A DNA stretch of 64,000 nt from Iris pallida (lineage: Eukaryota > Streptophyta > Magnoliopsida > Asparagales > Iridaceae), in NCBI GenBank assembly GCA_029216955.1, contig JANAVB010015600.1, positions 32,433,587-32,497,586 on the forward strand. Direction: 5' to 3'. Below, in pieces: positions 10,862 to 21,151 of the stretch. Positions within the stretch are counted from its first letter, which is position 1. Every line of letters begins with the position of its first letter. The translations under genes and the position numbers were made by a program. The notes under the pieces were generated by a model, which made no database searches, was not told the DNA's origin, and saw nothing but the letters and a program-made list of their open reading frames with translations.

Positions 10862-13464
10862 TAATGGTATCAGAGCACGACTTTGCGTCCTTCGACTATC
10901 GATTAAATTCTTTAACTCTGATATTTTTGCGAACTCTGAATGTTGCTTCCGCAAAGTCGATATCGTTGGTGCGCTCTCTCTCAATTATCCCATGGGATGT
11001 CCATACAATAAGTCTAATATTTTCGAAAGCTCGTACAAGCGTTCCATTGAACGCATCAGTAGGCCATGTCGGACACATTGGTAGGCCTTTGGGCTGAACG
11101 GTGCCGACCTTGAGTTGATAGAAGATACGTGCTAAAAGTTAGCAAACGTGTTGCGTGCTTAAACGACCTTACGCTAACAATAGCGAACGAGCACACGAGA
11201 TCGAAGTATACTTCTAACGGAATGGTTATACACACAGCCTTTGGCTAAGTTGTGCCGATTATCGTGCACCTCAACCTTTTTGGTACGAACGAGTCACGAG
11301 CAATATTAAGTATCGCTCGGTCGGGAACGGGGATACACTTAGAGTGTATATCGATAGAAGCGCTATTGGACTAACGCCTAGGCATACACGGAAGATTATT
11401 TTGGATTTTGAGGAATAGTGCGAACGACTTAGTGCGTCGATGCGACGTGAACGATTACGCTAGGGATTCGTCGAACGAATCCAAAACATGTCTTAGCGAA
11501 TAATGCGAACGTGATTTAGACTAGATTGGATGACTCGAATTCGAGTGGTATATGGTCCGTCTTGGAAATCATTCGAGCGAAAGATTGACGATTGCACGAG
11601 TATGAAACGCAAAAACGATTGAGTAGGTAAAATCGAATCAAGGAAATTGATACGGATCGTATACGAAAAGTTAACACGACGGTAGGTAGCGTGCATGAAA
11701 TGTTCGATTTTAAAGTTACGTGAATGACACTGAGGATTGGAATGGATATCGTTCGATGATTGAGTTAGCAAGGAATATTACGAATTGAGAAATACGTTGT
11801 TCGATGACTTAAGATAGACGGATGAACGATACGTGAATTTGGGTTTGTCAAAATTGATGTTGTGAACGATTCGAGGGGTAATGATTGAAATTGAATTTAA
11901 ATGTCGAGGAGATTATCCAGTCGGACGATAGCATCATTCGCACGACTCAGAATTCATTACAAACGAAGTTCGTCAGGTTACGTATATCGTCGATGATATT
12001 GAGGCGTATCAAAGACGATATGCGATAACTCGGGGGTAATCTGATACGGTGAATGACGATCGTGCAAGTGTTATCGTTCCAAATGGATGCAATACTTAGG
12101 ACTTTGGTTGAGGAATTGGATGAAAGTGATCGTATCTTGATGATTACTCGGATAACCACAGCGTCGACATTCTTGTCTTACGCGAGCACGACTCCAGCCT
12201 CGCACATACGTTGCATCGATTTGGGGCGATCGTTTCGCGTGAGCGACATGGTAATTCATGTCACGGGGATAATCGAACTCAAAAAAATCAAGACGCAACA
12301 ACTTGATTGTTTCGACTTGTTGGCTTGATGCGAAGGTGAATTCGGAAATTTGCAGGACTTGTGATTGATGAAGGAATGAAACTTAAGGATTGAGTAGGTC
12401 CAATGCGCATCGAGAATAAATTAGTCTAGACACAAAACAAGAGTTATTCCGATGAGAATAATTATCTGCGGGAGCGTGCATGGTGATTCATGCCCACCGT
12501 GGATAATCTGACTCGCGTGAGATCGGGGCGCAATATATTGTTAAGTCGGAGACCTTGTGATCGATTACGTGAATTGGGATGAATGACTTAGGGAATATGA
12601 GATATAAATTATGGTTTAGCGACGAATTGTGTCGTAGCGTGTCTAATTTGGAAGGATTGATAGGCGGATTACGTCGTACGTGTTCAAAGAAATAGATTAT
12701 GCGAAACGACTTGATGAACGAGCGATATTCTTATCGAGAAATGGTTGAAACGTAATTATCGTAGGATGGCCTTACCGAACGACTCGTACCCCGTGCGTCA
12801 AATTTTGGAATGTGTGTAGGGAATCGATGCTCGATGTTTAGAAATCGGAGTAATACGAGCTTGGGTAGAAAATCCCGTACCATCGATTTGGTTCGACCTT
12901 AGGATGGGGTCAGTGTTGATATCGTTGTTTGGGAACTATGATTCCAGTACTGACGAGAGACATAGCCTAGCGGTTCGAAAGACGTCCGATTGCAAAACGA
13001 TAGAAATAGTGGAGGCACCACTCATGAGGCTCGGTTGATATGCACGTATATCAGGGACGCCCGAATATGTGCACGATCCAACTCGAGTGGTGATGGCGGA
13101 TTCTCTATCACGAGGCTTGGCTGAAATGTATGTATTTTGGGGACGCCTAGAATATGTGCACGATCCAACTAAGTGATACTTTGAATCAAGTGAGAGTTGA
13201 GGAACGAAAAAGTGTCGAGGATTTTGAAATTGTAGTTTTGAAGAAATGTTGACGGTAACGTGATCATTTAATTGAGACGAGTTCGAATGTTGGTTGATCG
13301 GTTGGTGTGCCTTACGACTAAGTTAGCGATAAGCACGGGCGTGGCTCGAAATCGAAGAAACGTGTAGGCGGAGTGTGTACGATTAAGTCTTGGCCATAGA
13401 AATGGTAGGATGGTTTGCCTTCAGGAAAGTCTCGAGGACGAGACTTGTTCTGAGTGGTGTATGT
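10862..13464 (+). other. E1 interior, no coding capacity
   Basis: The 2.6 kb between the LTRs contain only short frames; no gag, RT or integrase motif can be read on either strand. The sequence is rich in CGAACGA-like words. A block of about 55 bp around CATGGTRATTCATG recurs near 12245 and 12478, and a block of about 65 bp ending AATATGTGCACGATCCAACT occurs twice (about 13025-13093 and 13110-13175). It ends in CTCGAGGACGAGACTTGTTC, a polypurine-type tract, just before the 3' LTR. Confidence 0.8.
10865..10876 (+). other. E1 primer-binding site
   Basis: TGGTATCAGAGC, complementary to the 3' end of plant initiator methionine tRNA, lies three bases after the LTR end. It sets the plus orientation and the LTR boundary. 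Confidence 0.9.
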
Positions 13465-14738
13465 TGTAGTGCCCCATCCCGCAAAGTCAATCGGAGAAAT
13501 CGAAATGCCGACGGCGTTCGGACTTGGCCTTACAACGGCGACTCGAAGACATCGCTCAGGTGGATAGTTTCGGTGAACTTGCTTCATCTTTGCCTTCACA
13601 TAATAAATCGCGTGTTTTCAACTTGCACAAGTAGGCTTAATAATAAAAGAGACGAATCCACATAGCTAAAGGGAATTATCTCGACGGATCGAATCGAGTT
13701 TAGAACATAGAAAATGTCCCACGGTCTGATTAGGGTTGGTGCTCAGCGTACTTTGAAAAATGACACTCGATCCTTCGTCCCACGGCTTGGGAGAAGGAAA
13801 AGTTGGTATTCGACACAAACGAGGAGTTAGCCTAAGTCATAGGCGTCGTCCGCGTAAATGCTCGATAAAGCTTGTACGTTTCCACTGCGCAACGCTTGGC
13901 ATAGCCTTGTCTCGTCCCTCGGGTTAAGTTGTAGGCTTGAGTAAGTTAAGCAAAGTTATGCCGATCGACCTAAGTCATTCCAAGTGCCGTCCCTTTCTTT
14001 CTGCGGTTGTCAAGTCAAATAGTCCCATGTCTCAAGGGCCGTCATGTAATAATGACTTGGGAGATAGCGTCGCATTGGACGTAAGTCAGTTAAAGGCACG
14101 AGCCTCGGTTGGCACGATGTAAAGTTAGCCACGGTCTATGGCACTTAAGGAACGCGTTTTGTTCAAGTTAAGTTGGAAGGCTATGTAGTCGTCGTTCCCT
14201 CGAGTTCAAAGAAGTTCGAGGCGGTCTCTCGGTTGGGAGTCTCGCGTTCTTATCCACGTTAAGAGTTCGAGGCGGTCCCTCGGTTGGGAGTCTCGCTTCT
14301 ATCCATGTTAAAATGTTCGAGGCGGTCCCTCTGTTGGGAGTCTGCGTTCCTATCCACGTTAAGATGTTCGAGCGGTCCCTCGGTTGGGAGTCTCGCGTTC
14401 TATCCACGTTAAGATGTTCGAGGCGGTCCCTCGGTTGGAAGTCTCGCATTCCTATCACGTTAAGAAGTTCGAGGCGGTCCCTCGGTTGGGAGTCTCGCGT
14501 TTATATACGTTAAGAAGTACGAGGCGGTCCCTCGGTTGGGAGTCTCGCAGTCTCGATGTACGTAATGCAAAGGGTGGTTCAGAGCACGAGTTGCTAAGTA
14601 TAGTTTCAGTCGTACCAACAAATTAGGCCATACATTTACGTGAGTCTAGATGTCTCGTAGGTGCGTGGTCATTGGACACCTTGTCGACAAGATTTCTGCC
14701 TAGACTGGTTATACGCCGGGGCACCGGGCCCAGTCATC
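13465..14738 (+). repeat. E1 3' LTR, first part
   Basis: Begins TGTAGTGCCCCATC and matches 8322 to about 9550. It stops at CCAGTCATC, where E2 is inserted; TCATC at 14734-14738 is one copy of the E2 target duplication. Confidence 0.92.
14211..14553 (+). repeat. 52-bp tandem repeat, 7 copies, in E1 3' LTR
   Basis: Same unit as at 9062-9362. Several units here lack a single base (GTTCGAGCGG for GTTCGAGGCGG), so spacing varies between 49 and 52 bp. Confidence 0.88.
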
Positions 14739-15857
14739 TGTTTCAGTTAACAAAATGCCTTGGAGAAATTGGCTTTTGAAAATAAAACGAGAAAAGTACA
14801 AGAAGTACAAATTTGATTCTGGAGAAGTATTGCTATGGAAGTCTGATTCGTAAATGATCACTTTGTTCCTTGGACCATATGATGATGATGAAGTCACTGC
14901 TTGAAGTAGAACAACTGGAAGAACTAAGTCACCAGAAAGGTATCGACGCACTTGGCACTGATGGCGAGGCCGAATGCTTTCCTGCTTTGCTTCACTCTGT
15001 TCTGAAAGAAAAGTTGAAAAATGCTCTGGAGAATAAAATCTCTAAGTTCTGATCTCTGTATTCTCTCCTCTCTCTGTGTGTCTCCTTGTCTGTCTCTGTC
15101 CTTCGTTATGAGAAAAATAAGTCTATTTATAGACTTGGGCTCTTGTGCGTAAAAACTCAGCAAAAGTTCCATCTTTACGCTAACAACTGCCACCCATGAT
15201 CGAAGCCATCCTCTGCATATGTTGACGTGTGTCCATCACTTCAGTAAGGATAGGATACATGTACACACGTTCTTCGAGAAGAGTGGCAAAAGCCACGTAA
15301 GCAAACCACGTTCTAAACTGGTGGAGGAGAATAGGGCATAAAAATAGCCCAATGTACTCTGAGCGTAAAGCAGTAGATTTGGCGTAAAATGGCCTTGACA
15401 TAGACTTCCCGCGTAAAGGTTAAATAACCTTGAGCGTAAAAGTAGCTCAAATAGACTTTACGTACACGTCGACTGTTGAGCGTAAAGGCTCGTATAATCT
15501 TCGTGCGTAAAAGAAGCCGTAGTGTGAGCGTAAAGTAGCTCAATCCACACACTAAACGACAACATTGGTCTCTGTGTAAAAACAAATCCCTTTGTGATAT
15601 ATGCCATCATTAATATCTCCATGTCAGAGTTTGCATTAAATGCGAGATTTGACAGCTTTGTCCAGCGTAAAAGTGGCTGCTCTGTCCTTGGCGTAAAATC
15701 ATGGGTGTAGACCCGAGCGTAAAATGATCAGCCTGCTTAGGCGTAAAGCGATTAGCCTAGTCTTGGGCGTAAAGAGATTACCCGCTCTGCTAGGCGTAAA
15801 GCAGATCACTTATGAATGAGATGACTCTTTCTTTGAAGCACTTTTTACGCTCCTACA
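14739..15857 (-). repeat. E2 3' LTR (minus-strand sense)
   Basis: Begins TGTTTCAGTTAACAAAATG on the plus strand and ends TTACGCTCCTACA. It aligns end to end with 27617-28740; differences are mainly one- and two-base indels (for example near 14925, 15010 and 15187). It carries a TATA box and many copies of GCGTAAA. Confidence 0.92.
15124..15131 (-). promoter_or_regulatory. TATA box of E2 3' LTR
   Basis: On the minus strand the site reads TCTATAAATAGACTT inside a short palindrome, followed by a GA-rich leader. The same site is at 28006-28013 in the other LTR. Confidence 0.7.
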
Positions 15858-16010
15858 AGACCCCCTTCAAAGTTTTCAAATATCTCCAAAATTTGAAACA
15901 CTTTGAACAGAAGCGTAAAATTTGAGAAGATCAGTCAGCGTAAAATTTGGGATACGCAACCGTCATCTGCGTAAAAGCGGGTATATCCAACAGTCGGCGT
16001 AATTTTCAAG
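15140..16010. repeat. Dispersed GCGTAAA motif cluster
   Basis: GCGTAAA followed by A or G occurs about twenty times in roughly 870 bp, mostly in one orientation, with a few TTTACGC copies in the other (for example near 15175 and 15846). Spacing is irregular, from about 15 to 110 bp, and flanks differ, so this is not a simple tandem array. It continues past the LTR boundary at 15857 and reappears at 16900-17135, 26635-27250 and 28030-28735. Confidence 0.85.
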
Positions 16011-16125
16011 AAAAATAATGTCGGTCAACACTTAACCGTCACAATAAATTTTTTCTCGAAACTTTCGAATGTCTCCTTCTCGAGTGAGCAGTTTCCAACG
16101 AGGAATGTGAAGAGTTGCTTTGATG

Positions 16126-16133
16126 TATAAATA
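16126..16133 (+). promoter_or_regulatory. TATA box of antisense unit 1 in E2
   Basis: TATAAATAA in the context TGATGTATAAATAAGGACA, 42 bp before the ATG at 16175, on the strand opposite to gag-pol. Confidence 0.5.
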
Positions 16134-16174
16134 AGGACAAATTCTTCACTCTTGTCATTCATCCTCATAGTGAC

Positions 16175-16428
16175 ATGGCGCCAAAGAACGAGATTACTAA
16201 CAAAGAGGCTTCGAGCTCCAGGCTTGATTTTGAGCGAGCATGCAACCTTTTAGAGTGCTTTGGACTGACTCCTGCAGTCTTTAGTCACATCGATGGGGTC
16301 CCCCAACTGCGTACGAAGGGCCAGGAGATGCAGAAGCATTTCTTAATCTGATGCGTCGCTCCGGGATTCGCAATATGCACGAACTAGATACTTCCCTTCG
16401 TCAGCCCGACGAGGGAGAGAAAAAATGA
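16175..16428 (+). CDS. Antisense small ORF 1 of E2, unknown function (frame shift)
   Basis: An ATG at 16175 opens 58 codons (MAPKNEITNKEASSS at the start) to a TGA at 16349-16351. A neighbouring frame is open from the run of five C near 16302 to a TGA at 16426-16428 and ends in PDEGEKK. A one-base change in the C run would join them into a protein of about 84 residues. A TATA box lies upstream and AATAAA at 16480 downstream, so this looks like a transcription unit running against gag-pol. I do not recognise a family; it is Asp/Glu-rich with a hydrophobic middle (LLECFGLTPAVFSHI). Extra ORFs after integrase, some antisense, are known in Tat-lineage elements such as Grande. Confidence 0.45.
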
Positions 16429-16479
16429 TGTTTTTGCGAATCTTTTATCTGTAGGGGGCCACTCCCCCCTTTTTTTATA

Positions 16480-16485
16480 AATAAA
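16480..16485 (+). terminator. Polyadenylation hexamer after antisense ORF 1
   Basis: AATAAA in TTATAAATAAAGTCTG, about 50 bp after the second stop, preceded by a small G/C hairpin (GGGGGCC-ACT-CCCCCC). Confidence 0.4.
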
Positions 16486-16663
16486 GTCTGATGTTAATCT
16501 CGTCTGTTGGTATATAGAACTGTTCAGCACTTATTTTGACTGCTTCTATGGTTGTTAATTTCAAGAAACAAACCAACACGTGGCATCTGTCTTGTGGTTA
16601 CGAGAGCCTTTAAATAGGATCTTCTCCCGAAATAGACTCATACCAATCAGTTTCTTCAGCCTT

Positions 16664-16671
16664 TATAAATA
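16664..16671 (+). promoter_or_regulatory. TATA box of antisense unit 2 in E2
   Basis: CTTTATAAATAGCCGAGAA, followed by a pyrimidine-rich leader and an ATG at 16727. The wording is close to the third unit (CTATAAATAGGCGAGAA at 18341), so the two promoters are duplicates or share an origin. Confidence 0.5.
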
Positions 16672-16726
16672 GCCGAGAATGTTTCATATATTCTCATTCT
16701 TGTTCCTCTGAAGATAAGTTTCTGCA

Positions 16727-17501
16727 ATGTCGTTCTCCAACAAGTGACAATGGCAAAGCTGTCCAATGGTGTTCCTTTGTACGCCCGGTCATTAGACTAG
16801 ATTCAACCATCATTAGAGCCAAACCATTTGGCTTAAGTGGTAAGTCCGACTGTAAGCAAATATGTCTTCGAATTTTTGTTGGAAACAGGTATTCATGAGC
16901 GTAAATTCTTGACGAGCGTAAAAAAAAATCCTTGCTGAAGCACTGGCGTAAAAGCCTTGCCGAAGCTCTGGCTTAAAAGCCTTACTGAATCACTGGCGTA
17001 AAAGCCTTACTTAATCACTGGCGTAAAAGCCTTGCTGCATACTGGCGTAAAAGCCTTGCTGAATCAAAGGCGTAAAAGCCTTGCTGAATCACTGGCGTAA
17101 AAGCCTTGCTGAAGCACTGACGTAAAAAGCCTTGTGATCTGTTTTTAGTTAGCGTTTAATACGCATCTGATACTTCTGTTTTAAAACACTTCTTCTTTGT
17201 TGTTTTCTGCAGAAGTTTGGCTGAGCAGCTTTTCCAGAACCGCATTGGCGATTTTGACGCTGTGAGGAGCATTCTTCTGACATCAACATCAGGGAGCTCA
17301 TGCGCTTTTGACGCGCAAATCAGACAACTCAGAACTCTTCGTGGGATAGAAGGGTCTTCCTCTGTTGGTAGGAAGAGCCTTTATACATGGAGAGTTGGAT
17401 GGTGGAGTCAACTCTACTCCGAGAAATCGGGTAGTAGAGTTCCTTTCACGGCAGAACTAGGAATCGTATCCCAATGCTGGATGCGTTCCTATCTCCTTTG
17501 A
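16727..17501 (+). pseudogene. Antisense unit 2 of E2, probably two exons, broken
   Basis: The ATG at 16727 opens MSFSNK and stops; a shifted frame continues to about 16840, where GGTAAGTCC looks like a 5' splice site. A T-rich tract ending TTTTCTGCAG at about 17210 is a good acceptor, and the following frame is open for about 95 codons to 17501 (AEQLFQNRIGDFDAVRSIL near the start). The presumed intron holds the 25-bp GCGTAAAAGCC array. Phases across the proposed junction do not fit without another frame change, so the intron model is tentative. No family recognised. Confidence 0.3.
16917..17133 (+). repeat. 25-bp tandem repeat with GCGTAAAAGCC core
   Basis: About nine units of CTGGCGTAAAAGCCTTGCTG plus AATCA follow each other with small length changes. 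Each carries the GCGTAAA word that is scattered through the E2 LTRs. Confidence 0.85.
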
Positions 17502-18340
17502 GGTGCCACTAATCCACCAATTGTATTGGCAGCAACACGCCTTCGGGCTGCCATACCCTGGGGTTCTCCTCTCGTCTGAGAGAGAAGACCAGAGTTTGAT
17601 TCCTTCTGTTCTGGTTGCCACAAAGGCTTGGACAGCAAGGAATTGACACCAAACGAATCCGACGAAGAAGATCCAAAGAAGAAACAGATCTCCATTAGGC
17701 TATCGTTGTGTGTATAGAATGAAAATCCAAGAATGTAATAGATTTCCATTATAACTTGTAAGAAAGTCTAAGAAATGTAATAGACTTTTTTGATGATATG
17801 GGAATGGAAATGATGATTCTTCTATGATCAATGATTTGTATCTATCTGGATGTAATATGGACATGATAGATAAATGAAATCTTATTTTCTGTTTTAGAGT
17901 ATATAATACTATCAGAGGTAATATGGACATAATAGTATATGTGAACTCAAAAGAAAATTAGATTAATATCTATGCAGAGGTCAAATAGAAGTGAAAGATA
18001 GGAAAAGTAAGTAGATTTAGTATTTATTCAGAGGTCATGGAAACATGATAAATAGCGAATCCCACTCTCTAATCAATTGATAAAATAGAAGATATAAAAT
18101 CCCTTTCCCAGGAGACAAGAAATCAGCTTAACCAAACCTTGGTAGCTGGGGACTAAGGAGACAGATGTCATGAACATATGGGTCAAAACGATGGACGAAC
18201 CAACGTATTTTTCGGGAAAAGAAAACATTGATTCGATTCTATGTTGAAATGAATGAACCCGATGGAGCGAACGGACAGGTCTTTTTGGGAATGAAAGGTT
18301 GTTCTCAATCTTCAAAGACCGGTTCATCAACAGTCCTCTT
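17502..18340. other. E2 tail, no gene recognised
   Basis: AT-rich sequence between antisense units 2 and 3. A loose repeat with the wording GAGGTAATATGGACATRATAG recurs around 17850-18050. No frame with protein-like composition was supported on either strand. Confidence 0.4.
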
Positions 18341-18341
18341 C

Positions 18342-18349
18342 TATAAATA
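18342..18349 (+). promoter_or_regulatory. TATA box of antisense unit 3 in E2
   Basis: TCTATAAATAGGCGAGAAC, 52 bp before the ATG at 18401, with a CT-rich leader between them. Confidence 0.55.
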
Positions 18350-18400
18350 GGCGAGAACTCTCTGTAACATTTCATTCTTATTTCCACTCCTCTATTGGAA

Positions 18401-18693
18401 ATGTCTTCCGAGGATGCACAGCAAAAGAATGGAGTTTCCAAGAAAATTGAGGACGTCACTGAGATGTGTCCCCTTGAGCCAACAGTGGCGGGCCCGACTC
18501 AAGTAGGCAACAGCTCTTCTACGCCCAAGCCACCACAAGATATCCTTGCGTTCTTAGTAGAGCCAGGGAAAACTCCTGAAGAAGAAGCGTCGAGGATGGC
18601 TGTCTGCAAATTTTTATGAGTTCAGGAAACGACGCCTTCTATGCATTGGCTGACTATGTATTCAATAACGAAGGGAGTGGCCCTCGTCCTTAA
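18401..18693 (+). CDS. Antisense small ORF 3 of E2, unknown function (frame shift)
   Basis: The ATG at 18401 begins MSSEDAQQKNGVSKK and stays open to a TGA at 18617-18619 (72 codons). At the T run near 18609 another frame takes over and runs to a TAA at 18691-18693, ending GSGPRP, three bases from the stop of integrase on the other strand (18690). One base in the T run would join them into a protein of about 97 residues. It is acidic and Pro/Ser-rich (STPKPPQDILAFLVEPGKTP) and predicted soluble. It and antisense ORF 1 share no obvious sequence. No family recognised; an E2-specific accessory gene is my best guess. Confidence 0.45.
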
Positions 18694-19852
18694 TCTTTTG
18701 TCTCGAACAAAAATAATAAAAGGAGCTTTATTTTTATTTGTCTCCTTTTTTTATACATAGTATTTCTTAGAAACTTGCCATTGATTGGCATCATGAGCAG
18801 ATCTCCATTGGGCTTTGATAATCGATAGGCGCCATTGGAAAATACGGACTCAATTACATAAGGGCCTTCCCATTTTGCTTGGAATTTCCCTTTACTTTTA
18901 TGAGTAACCATCGGTCTCCGAACAGCTAATACAAGTTCGCCAACTTTGAATACCCTCTCTTTAACTTTACGATTGAAAGTTCGAGATATGCGGGCTTGAT
19001 ATAGTTCAATGTGTTGTTGTGCTTGAAGACGTTTCTCATCCAATCCTTCAAGTTCTTGGAGTCGTAGCGATCATTATTCTCTGTAGTTAGCTCATTAGCA
19101 ATGGCTATTCGTAGAGATGGGATCTGGATTTCTAATGGGAGGACAGCTTCACATCCATAAACCAATGAAAATGGTGTAAAACCAGTAGGAGTCCGGACTG
19201 TTGTTCGATAAGCCCATAAACACTCTCCAAGTTTCTCATTCAATCACGTTTATTAGAAGAGACAAACTTTTTGAGAAGTTTAATGATCGTCTTATTGAAA
19301 GCTTCGGCTAAACCATTAGCAGCTGGATTATAAGCCGTAGAAGCCAAATTCTGAATTCGATTCTTGTCACAGAATCGATAAAATGCTTGACTGGCAAATT
19401 GTGGACCATTGTCATGAATTATTCGTCGAGGGATCCCGAAGCGATAAATGACATGGTGTTTGATGAAGCTGATCACGTTAGATGTTTTCACTTCCGCAAG
19501 GGGAATGCTTCTGCCCACTTAGAAAAGTAATCTGTTATAGCTAATATGAACCGATGTCCTTTGACAGAAGGTGGATTAATAGGACCAATGACATCCATAC
19601 CCCAAGCTTCAAAGGGCCAAGAGGCTGCTGTAGGATGTAGAAATTCAGACGGTTGATGAATAAATCAGCATGAATCTGACATGCTTTACATCTTCTGGCA
19701 TAGTCTACAGCATCTGCTATCATAGAAGGCCAATAATACCCCATTCTTCGAATGCGGTCTTGTAATTTAGGACCTGGTTGATGAGCACCACAAATACCAT
19801 CATGAGCTTCTCGTAGTATTTGTTTAGCTTCACTTTCTGAGAGACAACGCAC
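18690..19852 (-). pseudogene. E2 integrase (broken frames)
   Basis: The zinc-binding N-terminus is at 19670-19852, with His-His-Cys-Cys spacing (HDGICGAHQ ... ARRCKACQIH). The catalytic core follows: a first Asp in GMDVIGP near 19590, a second in IIHDNGPQF near 19400, and Glu in GLAEAFNKT near 19295. The C-terminal part (18690-19240) holds AYRTTVRTPTGFTPFSLVYG and a Lys-rich KWEGPYVIESVF tail. This is a Ty3/gypsy integrase that inserts element cDNA into the genome. At least two frame changes and a stop break it in this copy. It ends beside antisense ORF 3. No chromodomain is visible at the C-terminus, as expected for the Tat lineage. Confidence 0.9.
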
Positions 19853-20089
19853 AAGAGTCCATCATAAGAACGACGGTATAGCATATGTAAAGACGAATCA
19901 TAATAAAATCGAAACGATCGTCTTTTGATTGATGCAGCTTTTTTCGGATCTTCAGGCAAAATCCATGGACTGCATAATCAATGAATGGAGTTCTCCAATC
20001 TTTCTGCTGGGAACTTGACTCTGTAGTATAACTTTGTTCAATATACAAATTATTCTTAACACAGAACAAGTCTCGATCCAACAAAGTAA

Positions 20090-20515
20090 TTGTATTTTGT
20101 CTTCGGATTGGAATAGCCAGGTCTGCCGCTAAACTAGCAAGAGCATCAGCTTCCACATTCTGAGAGCGTGGTACAAATTCAATGAAGAATCCTTTGAATG
20201 AAAGGACCAACTCGACTACCACATGATGATAAGGGATGAGATCAGGATTTCTGACTTCATAAGTCCCTCTAACTTGATTAACGATCAATTGAATCTCCAT
20301 AAGCTTCTAGGAACTCAATATCCAGTTGTTTTGCTACTTGGAGACCGATCAATAGAGCATATATTCTGCTACATTGTTGGAGCATGGTTCATTGAGAGAA
20401 TAGGCACGGTATATGACCATTTTGTCAGGAGAAACCAAGACGATTCCTACCCCAGAGACAATATTGCCTTTAGGTCCTACTCGTGATGCTCCATCAAAAT
20501 ATAATTGCCATATGT
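20090..20515 (-). pseudogene. E2 second RNase H (archaeal-type, aRNH)
   Basis: The domain starts at IWQLYFDGASRVGPKGN near 20510 and includes GVGIVLVSPDK, SNNVAEYMLY and, after a frame change near 20300, PRSQNVEADALASLAADLA. The conserved Asp of FDGA and Glu of NNVAEY are present. A second RNase H between the usual RNase H and integrase is a mark of Tat-lineage elements. It is preceded by the linker YVPQKSIKGQALADFLAAHP. The role is to degrade the RNA strand during reverse transcription, possibly replacing a weakened first RNase H. Confidence 0.88.
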
Positions 20516-20599
20516 CATTCTTCAAAGTCAGGTTACAATCCACGACTTCATCTGGAATGTCCTCATATAATTTTGATGTTTCAGGTATAGGGTGAGCAG

Positions 20600-21151
20600 C
20601 CAAGAAATCGGCTAATGCTTGACCCTTTATTGATTTCTGAGGTACATAAACCATGTCATAAGGAGTAAGCAACATCGCCCAAGTGGCCAACCTGGAGTTA
20701 AGAATGCTAGGTTTTCTCATCAATACCCGAATGGGATTTATTCTGGAGATGACATGAATAGTCTGCCTGTCACATAATGTCTTGTCTTTTGGACGGCAAA
20801 AACTAAAGCTAGACATTCCTTTTCCATAGGAGTATACCTGTGTTCAGCTCCGACCATCATTCTGCTCAGATAATAAATTGCTTGCTCATGACCCATATCA
20901 CTTTTCTGTGCAAGAAGAGCGCCAAGTGAATGATCCAAGGCTCGAACATATAGCAAAAATGGCCTTCCTACCACCGGGGGTACCAGGACAGGAGGGTTCG
21001 TCAGGTATTGCTTAATGTCATTGAAGGCTTTCTGACACGCTTCATCCCAAACAAAAGATACACCTTTCTTTAATAGACGGAAGAAAGGTTGACATCTTCC
21101 AGAAAGATTAGATATATCTTCTGATATAAGCAATACGACCCTGAAAGCCAC
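20600..21151 (-). pseudogene. E2 RNase H of Ty3/gypsy type
   Basis: FVWDEACQKAFNDIKQYL is the usual link between RT and RNase H. PFLLYVRALDHSLGALLAQ follows, where the family normally has an Asp in the LYxxAS region and this copy reads LYVRALD. YYLSRMMVGAEHRYTPMEKECLALVFA keeps the central Glu. The frame then shifts near 20745 before the segment that ends the domain. The unusual first catalytic region agrees with the idea that the second RNase H does the work in this lineage. Confidence 0.85.

Noticed and set aside
10865..10876. Possible tRNA gene fragment (initiator Met)
   Set aside because: Only the 12-base primer-binding complement is present; no tRNA body can be folded around it.
14168..14626. 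Frames with EAVPRLGVSRS-like repeats on both strands
   Set aside because: Translations of the 52-bp tandem repeat in the E1 LTR, in changing frames.
18073..18459. Minus-strand 128-codon frame downstream of integrase
   Set aside because: It overlaps the TATA-led antisense unit 3 and has no gag-pol motif; the plus-strand reading has a better promoter and start.
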